Both the position numbers and the translations under genes were made by a program. Shown here piece by piece: positions 29,945-41,849 of a DNA stretch of 64,000 bases. The stretch spans positions 218,815 through 282,814 of the forward strand of contig NW_019775435.1 in NCBI RefSeq assembly GCF_001039355.2. The letters run 5' to 3'. This stretch comes from Lingula anatina (taxonomy: Eukaryota > Brachiopoda > Lingulata > Lingulida > Lingulidae). Position 1 is the stretch's first letter; every line of letters starts with the position of its first letter. The notes beneath the pieces are model-generated. The model was not told where the DNA came from, made no database searches, and saw nothing but the letters and a program-made list of their open reading frames with translations.

Positions 29945-30133
29945 CAGGCCCGTAACCAGGGGGGTTCGGGGGGGGGGGGGGGTCAGGGGCCCCGGGCCCG
30001 GAACCCCCCCTTTCTTGGGAAAAGGTACCCTGTGGGTAAAATGTTATTTAGGTATACAAAGGATTCATGGTAAAAGGTCCACTTTTTCAGAAAAAGACCC
30101 CCCCCTTCCTTGAAATTGCTGGCAACGGATCTG
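29945..30133. mobile_element. CAGGCCCGTAACCAG MITE, second copy
   Basis: Begins CAGGCCCGTAACCAG and ends CTGGCAACGGATCTG, a decayed end. Flanks ACATG and ACATT are a near-match target duplication. It includes a long G run. Confidence 0.6.
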
Positions 30134-30807
30134 ACATTTCCTGCAAAGCAAAACCTTTTTCCAATACAGATCTTAAAAACCTATAACGCCCCTCGTTATT
30201 TTCTTCTGAAATTAATCTACAAGAAAAAACGGCAACGTTATGTGACTGGGCCAGTCGTATAATAGAACCAAATTATTTAATTCGAAAGGGCTGAAATGGT
30301 ACGTCTATAACATATGAAAGTGCTGGGAAGGGTCAAGCAAAGGTTCGTGATGAGGAGAAATTTGCTTTATTTGCCATGGAAGTTCGACTTGGCAAGAAAA
30401 TCCCGGGTAAGATAAAAATAGAAATGAACCTACTAATGGTATATTATCAAACGAAGCCTTGGAAATTTAATGAATGCAATTGGGAAGTTAATGAATATGA
30501 TAACAAAGCTGACTCTGAACGGATTGAAACTTTTCACGGAGCTAATACAATTAAGGTATGGGATACCGACATTTTTGGATATCTTAATATTGAATTTAAA
30601 TTCTTCTTCATGTGTCATCACCGGTGCAGTGTTTGACGAACGTTGATAGGCTAATTACCAAAGGTTTCTAATGCTCGCCATTGACCAAAGGTGTCGTGTT
30701 AGTACTTGTATATATATATATAAATAATTAAGGTAATGCAGGATATTAATTATCTCACCTGTAAGATGACCTAATTTGTGAAGTAAAATTCATTAAAATG
30801 TCTAAGA

Positions 30808-31018
30808 CCCCATTTCCAGAGATTAGATCGATCTACTTTAGATCGACCTAACTCCCTGGGGGTTCACGCTAAATAGCTGTGAGCCGGGCGGACACGAAAG
30901 TTAATAACCGCCTTACAGCTTGTAGTAGGCGGGACGGACATTTAAGCCGGATTATCTGACAGTAATCTAGTGAGACTCTCCGCGGGGATAGATCGATCTA
31001 AAAGCTCTGGGAATACAG
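30808..31018. mobile_element. GATCGATCT-family MITE
   Basis: TTAGATCGATCTACTTTAGA on the left against ATAGATCGATCTAAAAGCTC on the right, with inverted outer ends (CCCATTTCCAGAG / CTCTGGGAAT). It lies about 450 bp upstream of the predicted bZIP promoter. Confidence 0.6.
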
Positions 31019-31433
31019 CCTTAGGCATAGCGTATATATCGAAAGATCGAACTCGGATAGGTTTCAAATTTAACTTAAACCGTTTCAGTTTTTATGAAGG
31101 ATTGGCCCATGTTCTTCGGGTTTATATTAAGTGAGGTCGAAACACGGCAGTGAGCAGAATTATCCAGATACATTTACATTTTATAGGTATTTCATACTCG
31201 ATGCATCCACGGACTTCCCTAACCAGAAAGCGAAATATTGACGCGCAATACTGCGTGAAACGAAAAAGAAAGGGTGGTCAGAAGATGTAACAAACGAAAT
31301 GGAAATATATAACACTAATACTTCACTGATCATAAGACGTACGTACATTTGTCTTCTTATGACGTACAAAATGACCTAGTTGCGAGCCCTGAATATGGAC
31401 CATCACGTCCGTATTCACGCAATACCTTCCTAC

Positions 31434-31441
31434 TTACATAA
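31434..31441 (-). promoter_or_regulatory. D-box (TTATGTAA) upstream of bZIP promoter
   Basis: TTACATAA on the plus strand is the exact reverse complement of the PAR-bZIP/NFIL3 core TTATGTAA. It lies 26 bp upstream of a TATA box. The extended site matches the NFIL3 consensus RTTAYGTAAY at 9 of 10 bases. Confidence 0.5.
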
Positions 31442-31466
31442 TTCTTTGATTAAATCATATTGGGGT

Positions 31467-31500
31467 TATATAAGAGCGTGAGATTGCCAGTCAGGTTAGG
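31467..31500 (+). promoter_or_regulatory. Predicted TATA box and initiator of the bZIP gene
   Basis: TATATAAG (31467-31474) is followed about 25-30 bp later by an initiator-like TCAGGTT (31491-31497). A good donor (CACAG, GTAATT at 31762) downstream fits a 5' noncoding exon of about 31497-31761. That exon could splice to the acceptor TTGCAG ending at 32597. No RNA evidence is available. Confidence 0.5.
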
Positions 31501-31618
31501 GTCAAGCGCTCTGCCCGCGTGCTATCGGTCGTCGCCCTCTCGGAACAGTTCATCGCACAGAGCTAATAACGTTTAAAGTTCCTGTTTAGTAGGACCAGTG
31601 AACGTTTACATTGGGATC

Positions 31619-31626
31619 TTATGTAA
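31619..31626 (+). promoter_or_regulatory. Second D-box, in predicted 5' UTR; also an ATG-TAA start-stop
   Basis: TTATGTAA, the exact PAR-bZIP core, lies about 120 bp after the predicted start site. The same bases read ATG TAA, a minimal uORF, if they are transcribed. A second short uORF (ATG CAC AAA TAA) follows near 31647. Confidence 0.45.
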
Positions 31627-32368
31627 TTTTAGTGTCAAAGTTTATGCACAAATAATTGTTGATTTGACACGTCCCCGTTTAGTGATAGATACCATATACG
31701 AGTCGCCGAGCTGGAAATATTAAGAGTGTATTTTGCGAGCCGCAGGCGAGTCAATACACAGGTAATTTCCACCTAGGATCTAAAATAGAGGATTGAGTTT
31801 TCACGCACAGATAGGTGACGAGTGTTGCATCTCGCTTAAACGACGGCCTCTGATCGGCTACAGCACTACGTACATTTGCGATTTTTTCTCATGCGTGTTT
31901 AGAGCCTACTTTATGCTAAAGACCAGCTGGTGACGAAATAAATTCCATGCAAAATTTTTCTCTGGACATAAGACGAAAGTGTCGAGAACAAGCCACGGAC
32001 ATATCTGTGAATTCTAAGGACATATTCTGTGAAAAATCAATCTGTTGCCCTGTTAAAGAGAATTTAGGGCCTCTTGTGGTCACGTTCCTAACATTTCTTG
32101 GTCAGTGTAGAACGAGGGTGAACAATGTGTCTCTGACGCTACATTTTTATAAACCACGTAATATCTTTTGAATGCGATAGCGAAATAGGGACAAAGGACA
32201 AAACTGTACATTTAGTAAGAATGGACAGGCCCGTAACCAGCAATTTCAAAAGTTGATCTTTTACCAAAGAAAAAAACTTCGTGTAACTAGTTTATATTTT
32301 ACCAAGAGCAGCCAATTTAATGTAGATTTAACATTTGATTTTCAAATTCTCTACGTGAAGTAATTTGT

Positions 32369-32371
<3 letters not shown>

Positions 32372-32447
<76 letters not shown>
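32372..32447. repeat. (AT)n microsatellite in bZIP 5' UTR intron
   Basis: About 76 bp of uninterrupted AT dinucleotides. Confidence 0.95.
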
Positions 32448-32450
<3 letters not shown>

Positions 32451-32616
32451 TAACATCAGTAGTATTAGTTACCGCTAAGTCAAACTTTCGGGAAAAAATG
32501 GTTAAAAAAGGATTTTTTTCAACTAAAGTCGTTGGAGATTTGCTGAAACCAAAATGGACCAAATATTTCTCTTATTTTATCTTCAATTCTATTGCAGTTA
32601 CCCAAGTACAACAAGC

Positions 32617-33813
32617 ATGAACGACGCGCAATTGCCCCATCCATACATCATGTATAATGGCAGCAACGGGGCAAACACGACCAAATACCAACTGCCTTCA
32701 AACTGCCCAGTCAGTTCCATTCCATGTCGACGAACAAAGCGCCATGTGGCCGAGGATCAGAAAGATGAACGATATTGGGAAAAACGAAAGCGAAACAACG
32801 AGGCTGCGCGCAAATCTCGCGAGAACAAACGCAAACAGGACTTGACGATGCGGGACAGAGTCCAGATTTTGGAACACGAAAACAGTTTGCTTCGCCGGGA
32901 AATCGCTATTTTGAAAACCAAATATGGCGTTCCCGTAGATCAGTCTGTCCCCTCAGATCCTGTCCATTCGCCCTCAAACATTTCGATCAAAAGTGAAAAC
33001 CAATCGCCTGAGATTACCCACGAACACACCGAACAAGAGGTCGTTACGGAGTGTAGTTTACCCCCGAGGAAATCTCTGCTAACTAGGGCATTGAATTCGG
33101 AGCCTGAGGCACGAGAGACCGACAAACACGCCCACATTTCTTCAAAAGAGGAAGGATTCACGCGCCACCCCTCAACTCCCTATTTGTGGTATTCTTCGGG
33201 AAAAGGACATGGTCCTTTTTATTCGCCTTTATCAGCGGGTCATAATGAAGCTGGCGTGCTACTGAAGAGGAGCTACCATATGTCATCGCAGGCGGTTTAC
33301 CCCGCGTTAATCACTTATGATCCGCAACGACGGGAGACCACAGAGTTGCACGAAGACTTCACGTTAGGCCAGCCTAGTTCCGGTGAATTTCGATCAAATA
33401 AAAAGAACGTCGAGGTAGGCCTATATTACAAGAGGAAAGGCACGGTGCCTTCGAAAAACAGCAGCGACGATGAAAGTTGTCGGAGCAATTTTTCGTCCCC
33501 CGCCCAAGAGGTTTCGTGTTCCGAATCTGAGAGTGAAGTTAACAGGGACATAAATCAACCTCATCCGAAACCGTGCCCCGTCATAGTGAGAGCGCACGCG
33601 CAGTGGGAAGACGAAATGTCCTCATCCGATTCGTCCTGGAGCGTTGAAAACGGTCGTAAAACGCCCCTGCAGGACGAGGAACTACGAGCTCGTTTGAAAT
33701 ATCTAAGCGCAGAATTGGAGATAATGAAACAATACGTTTGTAAAAACGATCCCACAGAAAAAGCAATGTTTAGACGGAAAGGAAACGGCGAATATTTAAA
33801 TTCGATCATTTAA
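32617..33813 (+). CDS. PAR/NFIL3-like bZIP transcription factor
   Basis: A single coding exon of 398 residues. An acceptor (TTGCAG, ending at 32597) precedes it and the first ATG after that acceptor is the chosen start. An in-frame extension upstream to 32554 is intronic. The DNA-binding region is DERYWEKRKRNNEAARKSRE (from residue 50), with the bZIP signature N60..AA..SR68. A leucine-zipper-like helix follows (RVQILEHENSLLRREIAILK, about residues 81-100). The 'DE.YWEKR.RNNEAA..SR' form is typical of the NFIL3/PAR group (vertebrate NFIL3, HLF, DBP; fly vrille). Such factors bind TTAYGTAA D-boxes and act in circadian and developmental control. An intronless coding region is also how vertebrate NFIL3 is built. 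The rest is polar and disordered, except for a C-terminal helix (about residues 353-378). The exact orthologue is not assigned. Confidence 0.88.
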   Translation: MNDAQLPHPYIMYNGSNGANTTKYQLPSNCPVSSIPCRRTKRHVAEDQKDERYWEKRKRNNEAARKSRENKRKQDLTMRDRVQILEHENSLLRREIAILKTKYGVPVDQSVPSDPVHSPSNISIKSENQSPEITHEHTEQEVVTECSLPPRKSLLTRALNSEPEARETDKHAHISSKEEGFTRHPSTPYLWYSSGKGHGPFYSPLSAGHNEAGVLLKRSYHMSSQAVYPALITYDPQRRETTELHEDFTLGQPSSGEFRSNKKNVEVGLYYKRKGTVPSKNSSDDESCRSNFSSPAQEVSCSESESEVNRDINQPHPKPCPVIVRAHAQWEDEMSSSDSSWSVENGRKTPLQDEELRARLKYLSAELEIMKQYVCKNDPTEKAMFRRKGNGEYLNSII

Positions 33814-34299
33814 AGATCGAAATGGTATTGAGACGGCTACGTTATTCGAAGTAGACGAACATGAGTATAGAAATATATTTTTCTGGGTTTTTCCATGCGG
33901 ACATTGATACTTTAAAACACACACTTTAATGTTATTTTTTTGGGCAACGTACACCTTAACTGAAATGAACACGGTAATTATTGTCAATCTGTGTTTGGCA
34001 CTTTGTAATGTTGAAACACTCAAATCTGTTTTTAAACACCAATTTAGTATTTAAATATGTCAGAGACACATCAAATGGATCAAGCACAAAAATGTCACCG
34101 TAAATACATTTAAAATAAATCATTAATTGATTCTTCAGGCACAAAGATGAAGATACGGAGTTCTTCAGGCTTTTTTTTTTTTTTTGTAATTTGTTAAATG
34201 ACTACAACTTTGAATTAAAACATTCAGGTCTACATGTAATTTTGTCAAATATTAGTGGAACTTCATAAAATTTAGTTCGCTATTTCTTTCAGTATATTT

Positions 34300-34345
34300 T
34301 AAAAGTTGCCTATTTATTGTGTAATAACCCAATATCTGCAATAAA
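34300..34345 (+). terminator. AU-rich 3' UTR and polyadenylation signal of the bZIP gene
   Basis: TATTTATT followed by AATAAA (34340-34345) lies about 500 bp after the stop. AU-rich motifs are common in short-lived transcription factor mRNAs; the assignment is inferred. Confidence 0.4.
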
Positions 34346-34777
34346 AGTCGCACTAAAATGCGTTACAAAGATGTCTGTTTCTATAAAGTCAAATATTCAG
34401 ATCTTTATGCCATCTTGCTTAACATTGAAGGTGCTTCATTATATATCTGCTGTAATTTCAACTTGTGAAATTTAAAAGTTGTTCAATTTATTGTGCAATT
34501 TATTGTTATTATGACTTATCATTAATAAGTCAACTTAATTGCGTTTCTGTAGTAGGGTTAGGCCTACACGTAGGCCTACGCGTTGACATCGGACGACAAG
34601 ATTTCATAGGCCTACAGGTAATTCTGCACTTCTTGTCTTTAGATGCTATTATTGTCCACAAATTTGTTGTAGAAAGTTCCGAAGCTCGGCATAATATATC
34701 CCTAGTTCAAAAATCCTTTTTTCTTGGGATAAAAAATTATGTTAAAGATCACTGTCCATGATTAACCTCATAAGCCC

Positions 34778-34944
34778 CATTCAGAATAGGGGACTAACTA
34801 GTCCGAGGGTCAAATATGGCCGACCTACTTGAATACTTCCCCTACGGGATGTCTATTCAGTGTCTATTAGCGGATTAGACGACAAACTTTGAAGTGGGTC
34901 GCCATATTTGACCCTCGGACTAGTTAGTCCCCTATTCTGAATGG
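34778..34944. mobile_element. CATTCAGAAT-ended hairpin MITE, copy 2
   Basis: CATTCAGAATAGGGGACTAA against TTAGTCCCCTATTCTGAATG, with arms extending through CTAGTCCGAGGGTCAAATAT and its complement. It forms a near-perfect hairpin. Confidence 0.75.
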
Positions 34945-35359
34945 TGCAATACAGTAAGCCTACCTTATTTAATATTTGTTGTCCATTTTGACTCTTATTC
35001 AACTCAAGGCCGTAGGGTGGGTGGGTAGATGGGTTGTGTGTGTGTGTGTGTGGGGGGGGGGGTGTTGAAGTTGAAAGTCTGCAGATAAGCCCACGTGCTA
35101 ACAAGCTATAGGCCTATTATGGAAGGCTTACCTGCCTTTGATCAGTGTGATGCTCATATAGACACTGACTGAGGGAAAAATTAAGAGACTTTCACTGCAC
35201 TGGCGAATTAGAAAAGACCAACACATTTTCAAAGCATACGTCCTTTGGGGATGCCCCCCACCGCGACAAAATACAAGCGACCAAACATGAAGCGACGGAA
35301 CGCAACCTTTTCCAAGAATGTGTTCGTTGTCTCAACTGAACTGTATTGTGTCAGATGAG

Positions 35360-35389
35360 CCGGAAGTCGTTGAAAGACACGTGACGTAA
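35360..35389 (+). promoter_or_regulatory. ETS, E-box and CRE cluster upstream of SLC2A13
   Basis: CCGGAAGT (35360-35367), CACGTG (35378-35383) and TGACGTAA (35382-35389) are packed within 30 bp and lie about 70 bp before the SLC2A13 start codon. No TATA box is seen. This looks like a housekeeping-type promoter with an overlapping E-box/CRE, and is inferred from motif match only. Confidence 0.45.
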
Positions 35390-35457
35390 ACATTGCGAGC
35401 GTGCAGATGACTCCGAGGAACTACTGCATGTGTTTTTTTTTTATGTAGAAAACAATC

Positions 35458-38229
35458 ATGAGTGAAGAAAACTGTCCCTTTAGAGGTTCGGCATGCGATG
35501 ACGAACCCAAGGAAGGCGACAAAACCCCTTTACTCGTAAACGAGGACCGATCAACACGACAAAATAGGCACCGGTCAACGAGGAGAAGTAAAACCAAGGA
35601 CAACGAAACTGCCTTTTCAAGTTCAGACTCAGAGGAAGATTACAGAGTAAATGGAGTTCAGAATCGGCGTTATGATTCACCAAGGGGTGGACCAACTCCT
35701 TGGTTTGTGTATTATTTGACATTTTTCTCAGCGATTGGAGGCTTCTTGTTTGGCTATGATACTGGCGTTGTCTCAGGAGCTATGTTGCTAGTCGATGATG
35801 ATTTCTTGCTCAGCCCGTTATGGCATGAAATGGTTGTTAGCGTCACAATAGGTAAGATACCCCCCCCCCCCCTTCATGGTTAAAGAGGAGATGAATAACA
35901 CGCTCGCACACACACGCACGCACACACACGCACGTACACAGGTACTTGCTATAATTTTTAGTATTCGTAAAGACACGCTTTTAGTGACGTAATAATATAG
36001 GCCCTTATAGAAAAATCCTAAAAATGGATCCTCACTTTCCCTTTAATCCAAGGTACTCTAAACTGCTGACATATTATGGACTACTGGGATATATATTCAT
36101 TTTAATTAAGCAATATGAAATTTTACAATATTTGAGACATTCTTGTGAGAAGATCAAGTCTGGTGAATTTCAATCGCAATGGCAAGCAATTGTTTACTGG
36201 AGATGGCAAGTTTCTCAACAGTTTTGGATAGGACTTAAATTTGGTTATAAATAGAAAATTTGTGAAAATTTCCAGAAAAGTTATTATTATTATTATTGGT
36301 ATTATTGCTGCATGCATATCAGTAAATGTCCAGTGTTGACTGTATGCCTTTAAAATTATAATTTCACTTTTATTTCAATTTCACTTTTATATATGTCATA
36401 GGTGCAGCAGCAGTTTTTGCCCTCATAGGGGGCATTGTCAATGATGGGCTTGGGAGGAAGCCTACCACTTTAATGGCCAGTTTTGTCTTCACTGTGGGGG
36501 CCTCAGTATTAGCCGCAGCACAGAATGCATGGATGTTGCTGGGTGGGAGGTTTCTACTGGGAATAGGCATAGGTGGGTGGCATTTACTAAGTCTGTGCCA
36601 GAAACTTTTTCGCCTTCAAACCCTGTAAAACAGCTGGGTCTTAGGGATCGACTGTTCAGAATGAGTTATGTCGACCAAGCTAATGTGCACACACTTTACT
36701 GGGATTCTTGCTGAATGCAGTCAGATTAACAGACTAATATGCCACCTCCTGACATAGAGCAGAATACAATATCAACTCATGAAAGCTGATTTAAATCTTA
36801 AACCATACTTATCATTTCAGGATTTGCTTCAACCACAGTTCCCATGTACATAGCCGAGAGTGCCCCCTCTCATCTCCGTGGTCGACTGGTCACTCTGAAT
36901 AACATCTTCATCACAGGGGGTCAGTGTGTGGCCAGTGTTATAGATGGCGCTTTCTGCTTTGACCATAAAAATGGATGGAGGTAGGGAATGTTTTACTTAT
37001 TTTTATTGTGTTATTACATGGAATTTGCGTCTCCAAAGCCTACAGTGTTTCTGGTTGATTGAAAGCAGAGACAGAAGTGAATATGACACAGATATACACA
37101 GATATACTTAAGATTGAAGTGATATTATAACCTTTATTACTCTCTAAAACCACTCCTGTCTTATGGATCTGTAACTCAGGTACTCAGTCAATCAAATATT
37201 GTTTTAAAAGAACATGTCGATGATTAGACTCAGACCAAAAGGAAAGATGAAAATGAAAATAGTATGAGAGTTCAATGAATCAGCATTTCATGTAAGGGAT
37301 AGCACACATGTCCCTTATTTGATAGTAAAATTAAAGTTTAAGAAGAATTTCATCAGCTGTGTTAAATGTTATAAGAATAAAGTTATTTTTTCTTCAATCA
37401 ACAGCTAATACTGATGAGGTGCTCTAGATAGACATTGAAATAATAGAGTTGAACAATATCAGTGCCACCTGCTTTATTCTTAAAATAAAAGTTTAAACTA
37501 AAAAGTTTGATATTAGAAATTTTAAACATTTTCAGATACATGCTGGGTCTGGCTGGATTGCCTTCACTAGTACAGTTCATTGGCTTCATGTTTATGCCAG
37601 AAAGTCCCCGGTGGCTGGTAAAAAATGGGCAAGTGGAGAAAGCGACCATGGTTTTGTCTAAAATCCGTGGTACAGAGGATGTAGGGGAAGAAATAGACAG
37701 TATTAAAACAGCAGATGAAGAGGATAAAGAAGCCCGGTTGGCTCTAGGTAAGTAGGATTAAAAGATTAACATCTCATTGAAAAAATAATAATAAAGAAAA
37801 GCACTCAGAGAGCCTGACCTTCGCCATTCGTAGCAGCTCACTTTTGATTACCGTATTTTTAATTGATTTAATTACTTCCTTCCTTACTTAATTAATTAAT
37901 TAATCAATTATTTTTATATTACTGATTTTAATTAATTAATTAAATTATTACAATATAATAATTTTTATATGGATCACCACCAAAATCTAAATGAATCTGT
38001 GTCAGCAGATAACTGAGCTATATAATATCCTTTTGGAGCCCAGACGACCTATCTATCTCAGTGTTTTTTCTCTGTTGTAACTCTAAGTTATTTAATTATT
38101 ATTCTTCAGGAAATACATTAATCATTGTGCAGATGTTAAAAACACCTCAAGTGCGACGAGCTTTGATTGTGGGATGTTGCTTGCAGATGTTTCAACAGTT
38201 GGCAGGGATCAATACCGTTATGTAAGTAC

Positions 38230-38285
<56 letters not shown>

Positions 38286-41200
38286 TAGTGTATTTTTGCT
38301 TCCAAGAATGTGCATTTGTGTACTAGTATGCATGTATATTTGTATGTTTGTGTTTATTAGAAGAGAAAGAGAGAGAGAGAGAGAGGCATTAGTTTATGTT
38401 GTAACATCTCTGTGAAAGAGGGTATATGGTACTGGTAATGAGCTCACTATTTCTAATCCAAGCTAGATTGTTTTGCATGTTAAAAATAATTAAATCATAT
38501 TGTTGAAAAGGTCATTGAAACCAGGGGCTTGTTTAAGAACCAGTAATTTTATGTCTGATGAAAATTGTAGGACATCTTACATAATTAAACTTTCTGTCTT
38601 ATGAAACATTTCATAGAAATTCCTTATCAGTACAGGATAGCATAATTATCTGAATGATGTGATATTTAATATCATGTATTATATTACCACCATATATGCC
38701 CAACAAAATTAAAATGTTATTGTTAAGAAGGCTTTTGCCAATCATTAAAGATCATTTATTATCATTTTATTGGTAATACATGAAAAGTTACTGTCACACT
38801 AGTAAAAAAAAGTAAAGGGGTTTTCATAACATATGAGCACCAAGGTCAAGTGAACTCTAAAGATACACTACTCAGCCTTTTTGATATGTTTTCCTAGCTA
38901 GTATGGTGGCACTTTAAATTATCTGGTAATCAGTGCACTAAATGATTTCCAATCATATGAAATTTACCCTTGCTTGTATGCTGTGGATTCAACTTTTTGA
39001 GTCTTATTTCTCATACAATTTGTGTCTAGCTCTGAGCAAACCAAATTTAATAAATTGCAACTTTTATCAAATTATATGTTGAATTGTTTCTTTAGGTATT
39101 ACAGTGCCACTATCATAAAGTTGGCTGGAGTGGAAGATGAATGCCAGGCAGTATGGTATTCTGCTATCACTGCCTTGGCAAACTTTACCTTCACCTTTGT
39201 GGGTCTTTGGCTGGTAGAAAAAGTGGGGAGAAGGACACTAACACTGGGCAGTTTGGGCGGTAAGACCTCATTCCCATACCTAGATCGATCTAGCAGGATC
39301 AACCTGTATCCGCAGGGTTCCTGGTTAAATTTCTAACAGCTTAAGCGGCTTAGATGTCTGGCATGCCTACTGAAACTACTAATGGAAGTTAATTACCCCT
39401 TAACAGCTTCAGTAGGCATGCCAGATATCAGAGTAGCTTACGTAACCTGAAAGAAATTTATTGAGAAACCCCAATGAGATGGCTCGATCCTGCTAGATCA
39501 ATCTAGGTATGGGAACAGGGTCTAAGTTCTTGTGGGATTGTTATGTGTGACAGTGTGACATTGCATTAAGTGTGACTGTGACAGTGTGTTAGGTGTGACA
39601 TTGTGTTTATACCTGAAATTGTGGGATTCTGTTAACTGTTACATTATGTGACAATGTAATGAATTGAGGAAGCTGGTTGTGAAATTGTGTGATGTTGTGT
39701 TGAGGTGACAGTGTGTTAGGATTGACAGCCAGAACAATGTGACACTGCTGTGGTTGTGAAGCTGTATGCATGAGTTGTGTGTTAGTTGTGAATTGCTGGA
39801 AGTGGCAGTGTGTTAGGTGTGACAGCCTGACAGATGTGACACTTGCGGTAGTGACATTATCAGTCTTAGTGACAGTGTTTGTGATGTGACTGTGTGTTGA
39901 GTGTAATATTGTTAAATTTATTTGAAAATAAAATGTTCATTTTTTCATTGCCAGGCACAGTTCTTTCCCTGGCCTTATTGGCTGTAGGATTCCAGCTGGC
40001 GGCTAACTATTCCCCCAGTGTCAGCGTAGTAGAGGGCGCACTGGGGAATGACTCATGTGGGCAGCATAGGTAAGATTTTTGAATAATTTTCTAGAGGTAT
40101 TAAAAGAAATGTGAGGTACAAGGACATTTAAGGTTATAATGCAAAGAAAAGTAAACATCATCATTTCATAATGGAACTTTGTCATACTTTGTTGCTCCCA
40201 TAAATTATTAACCTATCACTGCTTTAAATTCTGTTGTTATTAATTTGTAGTAATGCCTTTGCACAGAAACTAACTACTGTGGTTTTCCTAGTTACATATG
40301 TAGAAATGTAACAGTAATATTTTAATGCATATGCCAATGTGTGTATTTATATTATTTTTTCACTGTCATTTATGATCAACTTCATAAATTCTTTTCTAGC
40401 TGGTGTAACGACTGTATGGTAGACCCATCATGTGGATACTGTTATGTCAGCACATCTACAGGAGCTGTCAATGGCTCATGTCTGCCTACCAATGGCACAG
40501 GCAGTGTTTCAGTGGCTGGGAGATGTGCTGGCACTCACTTACCAAATAACCTGCATTGGGCTTATGATTTCTGTCCTACAAATTATTCCTGGATGGCCCT
40601 CGCTGGGCTGGTGATATATTTGGCCTTCTTTGCTCCAGGTATGAGATCAGGAAAGGTTTTTATAAAAAAAATCAAATTAGGTTAATGATCATACTTCAAC
40701 TTAGATTTTAAGATAAAGGACTTTTGGGAAGTTTTGATGTTTTTTATTTCAATTTATGGACTTGGAACTCAGCTCAGCTGTGAAAAAAATCTTTTATTTG
40801 TATTATCAGACAAGACACTGAGCTTGAGCTTTTTTAATGTGCATGTTTGGAAGTGGTTGTAAATATGAATTTGATGTATGAAATTACATATTCATACTTT
40901 TGGCCTTTATTCTAAGGTATGGGGCCCATGCCATGGACAATTAACTCAGAGATCTACCCTCTGTGGGCTAGGAGTACTGGAAATGCCATCACCACAGCAA
41001 CCAACTGGATATTCAACTTGTTTATTTCTCTCACATTCCTGACTTTGACTCAGGTTTTGACTAGATATGGTTAGTTTTGTCCCTTCTTTTGCTTCTGGGG
41101 TACCTCCCTTTCCTCTCAGAAAGAGCAATAAAATGCCTTGAGCAATATCACGCTCAGCTGTCACCTTGATTGGTTAGAAAACAATTGTAAAATTGCTACA

Positions 41201-41849
41201 TTATTTTTAAAAATGGGTGCATAAACTTTAAAACCACAAAACGTTCTTAGAGTGCCATACTAGTCTACCATAAAGCAAAAAAAAAAAAAAACAAACATTA
41301 AAATTGGTTAAAGTATTCAAAACGAATGGCGTTAAATCCCCTTGGGTTCCCATAGAGCCAATAAAATATTTATCGATGCTATGGCTGTCCTTGTGGCTCC
41401 ATCCAGAGTGTCAGAGGACACTGGAAACTCACTTTTCTACTGTTGTGAAAGGCAAAGGCAAGCTGTCAGTAGAGGAGAGTTTTCAGTGACCTCTGAAACC
41501 CTCTCTCCTCCCCCTTCTCGTCCTGAGCCATATCCTGGATCAGCCAAACTGTCATGTAAAAAGCAAATTAGGATTCAGCATGCTTCTCATGTCATTATGA
41601 TATCATTTGATGCATAATGAATTGCTCAGCTCCATATTTCATTACAGTTACGGTTGCAAGTGTGACCCCATCTTTAGTTATTTGAATAATTAAAATAAGA
41701 AAATAAAATTTTTTTATGTTTCAGGTGCTTTCTGGTTGTACACAGGCCTGGCAGCCATAGGGTGGTTGATTCTCTTCTTCATACTACGAGAGACAAAGAA
41801 CAAAACCCTTGAACAGCTAGAAAATTTGTACACTCGGCCTTGGTGCTGA
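35458..41849 (+). CDS. SLC2A13: SLC2A13, proton/myo-inositol cotransporter (HMIT)
   Basis: Ten exons join in phase: 35458-35851, 36402-36572, 36821-36980, 37536-37747, 38110-38221, 39096-39259, 39955-40069, 40400-40638, 40917-41069, 41725-41849. The product is 614 residues (human 648). Sugar-porter motifs in order: [16 protein letters not shown] in TM1, [20 protein letters not shown] after TM6, [16 protein letters not shown] in TM7, [11 protein letters not shown], then [20 protein letters not shown] in TM10. The final PETKG-type motif is RETKNKT. A large cysteine-rich extracellular loop before TM10 ([15 protein letters not shown]) is the hallmark of HMIT and separates it from other GLUTs. The cytosolic N-terminus has an acidic dileucine sorting motif, D21-KTP-L25-L26. 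Known: HMIT carries myo-inositol with protons across the plasma membrane. The gene converges on the IL-17 receptor gene. Confidence 0.95.
38232..38284. repeat. (GT)n microsatellite after SLC2A13 exon 5
   Basis: A GT run starting about ten bases after the exon 5 donor. Confidence 0.95.
39269..39517. mobile_element. GATCGATCT-family MITE beside an SLC2A13 donor
   Basis: TTCCCATACCTAGATCGATC against GATCAATCTAGGTATGGGAA. The element starts only nine bases after the first base of the exon 6 donor GTAAGA. Confidence 0.7.

Larger units (their letters stand above)
23690..31430. other. Long intergenic region without a recognised gene
   Basis: About 7.7 kb between ZMYND10 and the bZIP factor. The open frames here (for example at 27580-27807 and 30376-30636) match no family I know and lack clear splice or codon support. 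It contains the hairpins and MITEs listed separately. NFIL3-type sites are at 27621-27630 (GTTACGTAAT, a full consensus match) and 29461-29470 (ATTACGTAAG). Confidence 0.5.
33814..35340. other. bZIP 3' UTR and spacer to SLC2A13
   Basis: AT-rich sequence followed by a hairpin MITE (34778-34944) and a GT/G-rich run near 35036-35065. No gene is seen. Confidence 0.5.

Noticed and set aside
30376-30636. 86-codon ORF
   Set aside because: No recognised domain, no splice sites and no supporting context; AT-rich chance ORF.
38136-38415. ORFs of Cys-Val and His-Thr repeats
   Set aside because: They are translations of the (GT)n and (GA)n microsatellites.
41304-41617. Two overlapping ORFs in the last SLC2A13 intron
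   Set aside because: Different frames, no family match, and flanked by good SLC2A13 splice sites, so intronic.
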